This document shows, piece by piece, positions 59,915 to 64,000 of a DNA stretch of 64,000 nucleotides; the stretch's first letter is position 1, and each line of letters begins with the position of its first letter. The position numbers and the translations under genes were made by a program. The notes beneath the pieces were generated by a model. The model had not been told where the DNA came from. It made no database searches and saw only the letters and a program-made list of their open reading frames with translations. Origin of the DNA: Streptomyces sp. Tue 6430 (lineage in GTDB: Bacteria > Actinomycetota > Actinomycetes > Streptomycetales > Streptomycetaceae). The stretch spans positions 3,720,001-3,784,000 of the forward strand of contig JAKGSH010000010.1 in NCBI GenBank assembly GCA_021568835.1, written 5' to 3'.

Positions 59915-60738
59915 ATGGCCGCACCCACCGCACCCGCCGCGCGCTGCGCGTACTCCCTCGTCGCCACCGACCTGGACGGAACGCTGCTGCGCGGCGACGA
60001 CACCTTCTCCGACCGGTCGCTCGACGCGCTCGCGAGGGTGACGGCCGCAGGCGCCCGTCACCTGGTGGTGACCGGCCGGCCGGCCCCCGCGTACGGCCGC
60101 TGCTGGATGCCCTGCGCGGACAGGGGCTCGCGGTGTGCGGGCAGGGCGCGCAGCTCTACGACGCCGGAGCGGACCGTCTGCTGTGGTCGGTCACCCTGGA
60201 CCGGGAGCTGGCCGAGACGGCGCTCGGCAAGATCGAGGCCGAGGTGGGCGAGGTGTACGCGGCGGTCGACCAGGACGGCGTCGACGGGCTCACGCTCATC
60301 GAACCGGGCTACCTGATGCCGCACCCGACGCTGCCGGCCCTGCGCGTCGGAGCGCGCGACGACCTGTGGTGCGAGCCGATCAGCAAGGTCCTGCTGCGCC
60401 ACCCCGCCCTGTCCGACGACGAGTTGGCGGCGACGGCCCGTTCGGTGGTCGGCTCGCTGGCCACCGTCACGATGTCCGGGCCGGGCACGGTGGAGCTCCA
60501 GCCGTGCGGCGTCACCAAGGCGACCGGACTGGCCCTGGCGGCCGAGCACCTCGGGCTGCGGCCGCAGGACACGATCGCCTTCGGTGACATGCCCAACGAC
60601 CTCCCGATGTTCGACTGGGCGGCGCACGGCGTGGCGATGGCCAACGCCCATCCGGAACTCAAGGCGGTGGCGGACGAGGTGACGGCGTCGAACGAGGACG
60701 ACGGCGTGGCCGTCGTCCTCGAGAGACTGTTTCCCTAG
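59915..60738 (+). CDS. Cof-type HAD-IIB phosphatase (frame broken once)
   Basis: About 274 residues after correction. HAD motif I is ATDLDGTLLRGDD, motif II includes LVVTGRPAP, and motif IV is FGDMPNDLPMFDWA, with the IIB cap domain between. It dephosphorylates small sugar or nucleotide phosphates; the specific substrate is unknown. The frame breaks after TGRPAP at the C5 run 60084-60088; one added C gives RVRPLLDALRGQGLAVCGQG. Length modulo three agrees. The ATG follows CTCTGATC without a clear ribosome binding site. Confidence 0.85.
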
Positions 60739-60772
60739 TCCGACGGGGCCCGTCACCGGGGCCCCTGTCTTT

Positions 60773-60806
60773 CCCGTGTCCCCCGGTGGACCGGCGGGGA
60801 CACGGG
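60773..60806. terminator. Hairpin between convergent HAD and SLT genes
   Basis: Arms CCCGTGTCCCC and GGGGACACGGG enclose a short GC-rich loop. It sits just after both stop codons, so it may serve both transcripts. Confidence 0.8.
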
Positions 60807-60814
60807 GGCGGCCG

Positions 60815-61296
60815 TCAGTAGGCGCCGAAGACGTTGTCGATCGAGCCGTACCGGTGGGCCGCGTAGTTGCAGGCGGCGGTGATGTTGGCGACCGGGTCGT
60901 ACGGGTCGAAGGCGGTGCCGGCGACGTGGTACGCGGCGAAGGTCGGGTCGATGACCTGGAGCAGGCCCTTGGACGGGATGCCGGCGGCCGCGTTGGAGTC
61001 CCACAGGTTGATGGCGTTCGGGTTGCCGGACGACTCGCGCATGACGTTGCGGTAGATGCCGTCGTAGGTACCCGGAATGCCCTTTTCGGCCATGATCGCG
61101 AGGGACTCGCGGATCCAGCCGTCGAGGTTGTTGGTGTACCCGGCCGTGGTGGTGGCGGCCGTGGCGGCCGACGTCGTGGTGGCCGCGGAGGCGCTGGTCG
61201 AGCCGATGAGCGGAGGGCCAGCACGGCGGCGCCGGTGGCGGCGACGGCGAGGGTGCGGGCGAGGCGGGTGCGGCGGTGCTGAACGGCGGCAGGCAT
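60815..61296 (-). CDS. Secreted SLT-type (lysozyme-fold) transglycosylase (frame broken once)
   Basis: About 160 residues after correction. The signal peptide is MPAAVQHRRTRLARTLAVAA then TGAAVLAL, continuing as PLIGSTSASAATTT in the frame one base back; the loss lies at the G runs 61212-61217. The mature part is a lysozyme-like domain: DGWIRESLAIMAEKGIPGTY, the catalytic Glu in NVMRESSGNPNAINLWDSNA, GIPSKGLLQVIDPTF, and ACNYAAHRYGSIDNVFGAY. It cleaves peptidoglycan glycan strands outside the cell. A c-di-AMP riboswitch precedes it, as for many Streptomyces cell-wall hydrolases. Length modulo three agrees with one lost base. Confidence 0.87.
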
Positions 61297-61315
61297 GACG
61301 AAAGGTTCCTCTCCG

Positions 61316-61505
61316 GCGCCTGCGAGGTGAGCTGTCGGGTTCGGGCTGGAAAGTGCCCGGCCGGCCGCCGCGGGGACGCGGCGACACGACTTCACCCCGA
61401 GCCGGTCCGGTACGTGCGTGACGTACGGCCCGGCGACTTACCTGGGTCCCCCGCTCCTGCCGTGCGTGAGTGTCGGTCGATGGGTGCCGGGCGGCGGCAG
61501 GATTA
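61316..61505 (-). ncRNA. ydaO/yuaA-type c-di-AMP riboswitch
   Basis: On the minus strand the leader reads CGGCAGGAGCGGGGGACCCA near its 5' side, then CTCGGGGTGAAG, and closes with AACCCGACAGCTCACCTCGC before AGGCGCC and the start region of the SLT gene. These are the conserved blocks of the Streptomyces ydaO motif found before rpfA and other cell-wall hydrolase genes. Binding of c-di-AMP normally turns expression off through transcription termination. The exact 5' boundary is uncertain. Confidence 0.88.
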
Positions 61506-61559
61506 GGCGTCTGCCCGACAGGCCGGGAACGTATGCGAGAGCACATGTCCGGAACAAGT

Positions 61560-62435
61560 GGCGGATTCACAGATCACCCCTATTGACCTTGATCAGGGGT
61601 TTATGCCTGCTTGATCCTTTGCATTCGTCAAGCGTCAACTCGCCGATGAGCAAAGCGGAATGGAAATTTCCGTGAAGGGGTGGCCGCGTGTGCGCGCAGT
61701 GAGCCAACTCACCAGCGTCCACAAGAAGGGTGAAACGGACATTGAGCGTCAAGTCCCTTTTAAAGGGGCGTGCGTGGGCGTGCGAGGGGTGGTGCCTCCA
61801 CCGGGCCCGGTGGAGGCACCACCTTGCCGCCCTTCCGGGAGCGCCGGCACGGGCTCGTCCGTCGGTGGGCGCCGCGCGCGGGCGTCAGAAGTGTTCCGTC
61901 GGGCAGACGGATGCGGAGCCCCTCGTGACCCGTGCCGTGGGGTGAGCCGTCTCGTGGGCGAGCCCTCTCGTGGGGCGAGGCGTCTCATGGGCGAGCCCTC
62001 TCGTGGGGCGAGGCGTCTCATGGAGAGGGTGAGCGGATGTGCGGGTGCGTGGCCCCCGCGCGCTCGGCGGGGAGGACGGGCCCGGCGGCTGATGGGGCCG
62101 GGAGGGTGACGCGCGAGTCCGGAGGGCGACGAGGGTGACAGGGGCGACGGGGGTCCGGAGGGTGACGGGAGAGGCCGGGCGGACGGCGGCTGCGGCCGTG
62201 CCGACCGGCCGGCCGTGCCGACCGTTCGTACCGGCCGCTCGGCGACACGCCGGGCATGATCCGGCACCGCCCCGCCGCGCGGGGGACGCCTCCCGGGCGA
62301 GCGAAGTTCGAGACGGGGGGACGTGGGGCCTGTCGGTGATCGAAACGTGACCGGATACGCTGACTTGAGTGAGGGCAGCGACCTATCGACAAACCGCGTA
62401 ATCGCCAGAAGACACCAGCAGACAGGAGACCCCTC
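61560..62435. other. Intergenic region before the prenyl synthase
   Basis: Nearly 900 bp without a convincing gene. The left part (about 61560-61760) is AT-rich and likely holds the promoter of the riboswitch-SLT unit. The middle holds a 33-bp tandem repeat and GGGTGACG-type short repeats (about 62103-62170). The right end (62345-62420) contains a probable promoter for the prenyl synthase. Open frames here show repeat-driven composition only. Confidence 0.5.
61939..62028. repeat. 33-bp tandem repeat, 2.7 copies
   Basis: Units start at 61939, 61972 and 62005. Each begins GGGGYGAGSCGTCTC and ends GCCCTCTCGT; the second and third are almost identical. The function is unknown. Confidence 0.9.
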
Positions 62436-63446
62436 GTGACCGTCGTCGGGCCGTTCGGGCTGAGCGTGCGGGACCAGGCTCTGGAAGCCGATGTCCAGGC
62501 CGGATTGGCGGCTGTCGAGGAAGGCTTGCTCGAGGCCACCAAGAGCGAGGTCCCGTTCATCACGGAAGCCGCGCAGCACCTGGTCAGGGCGGGCGGGAAG
62601 CGGTTCCGGCCGCTGCTCGTGATGCTCGCCGCGCAGTTCGGCGACCCGTACGCGCCCGGCATCGTGCCCTCCGCCGTGGTGGTGGAGCTGACCCACCTGG
62701 CCACGCTGTACCACGACGACGTGATGGACGAGGCCGACGTGCGGCGCGGAGTCCCCAGCGCGAACACCCGCTGGGGGAACTCGGTCGCCGTCCTCACCGG
62801 CGACTTCCTGTTCGCCCGTGCCTCGCACATCCTCGCCGACCTCGGGCCCGAGGCGGTGCGGGTGCAGGCGGAGGCCTTCGAGCGGCTCGTCACCGGACAG
62901 ATCCTGGAGACGGCCGGGCCGGCCGACGACCGGGACCCCGTCGACCACTACCTCGACGTGCTCGGCGGCAAGACCGGGTCGCTGGTCGCGGTGGCGTGCC
63001 GGTTCGGCGCGATGATGTCGGGCGCCGACGAGACGGTCGTGCACGTGCTCACCCAGTACGGCGAGCGGCTGGGCGTCGCCTTCCAGCTCGCCGACGACGT
63101 GCTCGACATCGCGTCGGACTCGCACGAGTCGGGGAAGACGCCGGGGACGGACCTGCGCGAGGGCATCCCCACGCTGCCGGTGCTGCGGCTGCGCGAGCGG
63201 GCCGCCCGGCTGGCCCTGCCCGAGGACATCGCGCTGTGCGAGCTGCTCGACTCCGACCTGAGCGACGACGCCCGGCTCGCCGAGGCGCTGACCGCGCTGC
63301 GCGGCCACCCCGCGCTGGAGCAGGCCCGACGGGACACCGTGCGGTACGCCGAGGAGGCCCGGGCGGCGCTGGTGCCGTTGCGGGAGTGCGACGCGAAGGT
63401 GGCCCTGATGGAGCTGTGCGACGCGGTGGTCCACCGGGCGGGATGA
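62436..63446 (+). CDS. Long-chain polyprenyl diphosphate synthase
   Basis: A 336-residue trans-prenyltransferase adding isopentenyl diphosphate units to an allylic primer. The first Asp-rich motif is in LYHDDVMDEADVRRG (DDxxD) and the second in FQLADDVLDIASD. GGKRFRPLLVML and the KTGSLVAVA segment are also conserved. The residues before the first motif are small or aliphatic (VELTHLATLYHDD), typical of long-chain products. It probably makes the menaquinone side chain, in keeping with the mqn/men genes in the window. GTG start with AGGAGA nine bases upstream. Confidence 0.92.
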   Translation: MTVVGPFGLSVRDQALEADVQAGLAAVEEGLLEATKSEVPFITEAAQHLVRAGGKRFRPLLVMLAAQFGDPYAPGIVPSAVVVELTHLATLYHDDVMDEADVRRGVPSANTRWGNSVAVLTGDFLFARASHILADLGPEAVRVQAEAFERLVTGQILETAGPADDRDPVDHYLDVLGGKTGSLVAVACRFGAMMSGADETVVHVLTQYGERLGVAFQLADDVLDIASDSHESGKTPGTDLREGIPTLPVLRLRERAARLALPEDIALCELLDSDLSDDARLAEALTALRGHPALEQARRDTVRYAEEARAALVPLRECDAKVALMELCDAVVHRAG

Positions 63447-63672
63447 CACGTACGGGGCCGGGCCTGCCCGCTTCGCCGGGCCCTCCGCCCCTTGCGGCCC
63501 TCCGCCCGATGCGGCCCACCCCGGTCTCCGCCCCACCCCGGTCTCCGACCCCCACCCCACCCTGACGCCCCCGCCCCCGCGTCATACCCCAGGCGTACGC
63601 CGACTTGGGTCCTCGGGCTGACGTAAGCGGGTGGCCGATTTGGTCAGATGGGAGCTACGGAAAACACCACTC

Positions 63673-63690
63673 CTCACCGATTCGGGTGAG
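63673..63690 (+). promoter_or_regulatory. Inverted repeat ahead of the LolA-like gene
   Basis: CTCACC-GATTCG-GGTGAG lies about 73 bases before the start codon in the promoter region. It could be an operator. There is no other evidence. Confidence 0.4.
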
Positions 63691-63762
63691 AATGGCGGCT
63701 CGGGTGGGGGACGCTGACCCGCGCGACGACCGGCCGCCGCCGACGACGGAGGTAAGGCACAC

Positions 63763-64000
63763 ATGGCACCGTACGCATCCGACGACAGCACGCACGCCGG
63801 GGAGGCCGACGATCTGCGGGTCGGGCGGCGCAGGGCGGTGCGGTACATCGTTCCGGTCACCGTGGTGGGTGTCGCGGCGGCGACGATCGGGCTGGTCCCG
63901 GCGCTCGCCGACTCGGGGGACCCCGACCTGCCGAAGATCACCGCACAGCAGCTCATCGAGAAGATCGCCGCGTCGGACGTACAGCAGCTGTCCGGCACGG
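63763..64000 (+). CDS. LolA-like/DUF2092 exported protein, 5' end only
   Basis: The first 79 codons are present; the gene runs off the right edge. A charged N-terminus with GRRRAVRYIVP leads into a hydrophobic segment (VTVVGVAAATIGLVPALAD), a signal peptide or anchor. The following DPDLPKITAQQLIEKIAASD resembles the start of actinobacterial LolA-like outer-membrane-carrier-fold proteins, where the role is unclear. GGAGGTAAGG, about ten bases upstream, supports the ATG. Confidence 0.75.
   Translation, partial: MAPYASDDSTHAGEADDLRVGRRRAVRYIVPVTVVGVAAATIGLVPALADSGDPDLPKITAQQLIEKIAASDVQQLSGT

Noticed and set aside
60058-61395. A 445-residue minus-strand frame joining the SLT signal peptide to sequence antisense to the HAD gene
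   Set aside because: It arises from the one-base break in the SLT gene; past the break the translation is low-complexity and antisense to clear HAD motifs.

Overview
The window is a high-GC actinobacterial chromosome segment, almost certainly Streptomyces. The evidence is the GC-rich third codon positions, frequent GTG/TTG starts, the futalosine menaquinone genes mqnE, mqnA and mqnC, a 14-gene nuoA-N operon, a DUF397/Scr1-type regulator/ATPase triad and a ydaO-type c-di-AMP riboswitch. No tRNA, rRNA, CRISPR array, insertion sequence or phage gene was seen.

Layout. (1) 1-6.2 kb: 3' end of mqnE, a GNAT acetyltransferase, a DUF4229 membrane protein, a minisatellite, then a same-strand set of ribbon-helix-helix protein, DUF4097 protein, ABC-2 exporter (ATPase and permease) and TetR regulator. 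(2) 6.2-13.3 kb: a MaoC-like dehydratase with an internal repeat expansion, divergent from an acyl-CoA synthetase; a small Cys-rich protein; the DUF397/HTH/ATPase triad; a methyltransferase; a cold-shock protein. (3) 13.3-16.8 kb: mqnA, a prepilin-peptidase-like gene, mqnC and an amidohydrolase-like gene. (4) 16.8-22.3 kb: a GH18-like lipoprotein, divergent from a small membrane protein, a deacetylase/glycosyltransferase fusion and an acyltransferase. This resembles an ica/pga-type poly-N-acetylglucosamine system (MatAB-like). (5) 22.3-26.4 kb: menG, a PASTA-motif protein, a GNAT, a geranylgeranyl-reductase-family gene (candidate menaquinone side-chain reductase) and a secreted NlpC/P60 hydrolase. 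(6) 26.4-43.2 kb: a 700-bp regulatory region with a Rex-type operator, then the whole complex I operon nuoABCDEFGHIJKLMN, closed by a strong terminator. (7) 43.4-48.1 kb: recQ, an M56 peptidase and fumarylacetoacetase. (8) 48.4-59.5 kb: a surface-glycan-type locus (PLP aminotransferase, flippase, two membrane proteins, GH26-like hydrolase, polysaccharide deacetylase, glycosyltransferase, CelD-type GNAT). (9) 59.9-64.0 kb: a HAD phosphatase, an SLT-type secreted protein under the c-di-AMP riboswitch, a long-chain polyprenyl diphosphate synthase and the start of a LolA-like exported protein.

Themes. Menaquinone synthesis (mqnE, mqnA, mqnC, menG, the prenyl synthase and the reductase) is interleaved with the complex I operon that reduces it. 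Two separate extracellular polysaccharide gene sets flank this respiratory core, with cell-wall hydrolase genes nearby.

Quality warning. At least sixteen reading-frame breaks can be reconstructed, all in the same direction (one base missing) and nearly all at G or C runs. They affect nuoC (twice), nuoJ, the prepilin peptidase, the acyltransferase, fumarylacetoacetase, most of the second glycan locus, the HAD gene and the SLT gene; the maoC 5' end may be another. Each affected gene, measured from its coupled start to its natural stop, has a length short of a multiple of three by exactly the number of inferred losses. I read these as homopolymer undercalls in the assembly, not true pseudogenes. 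Coordinates of those entries span the presumed intact gene.
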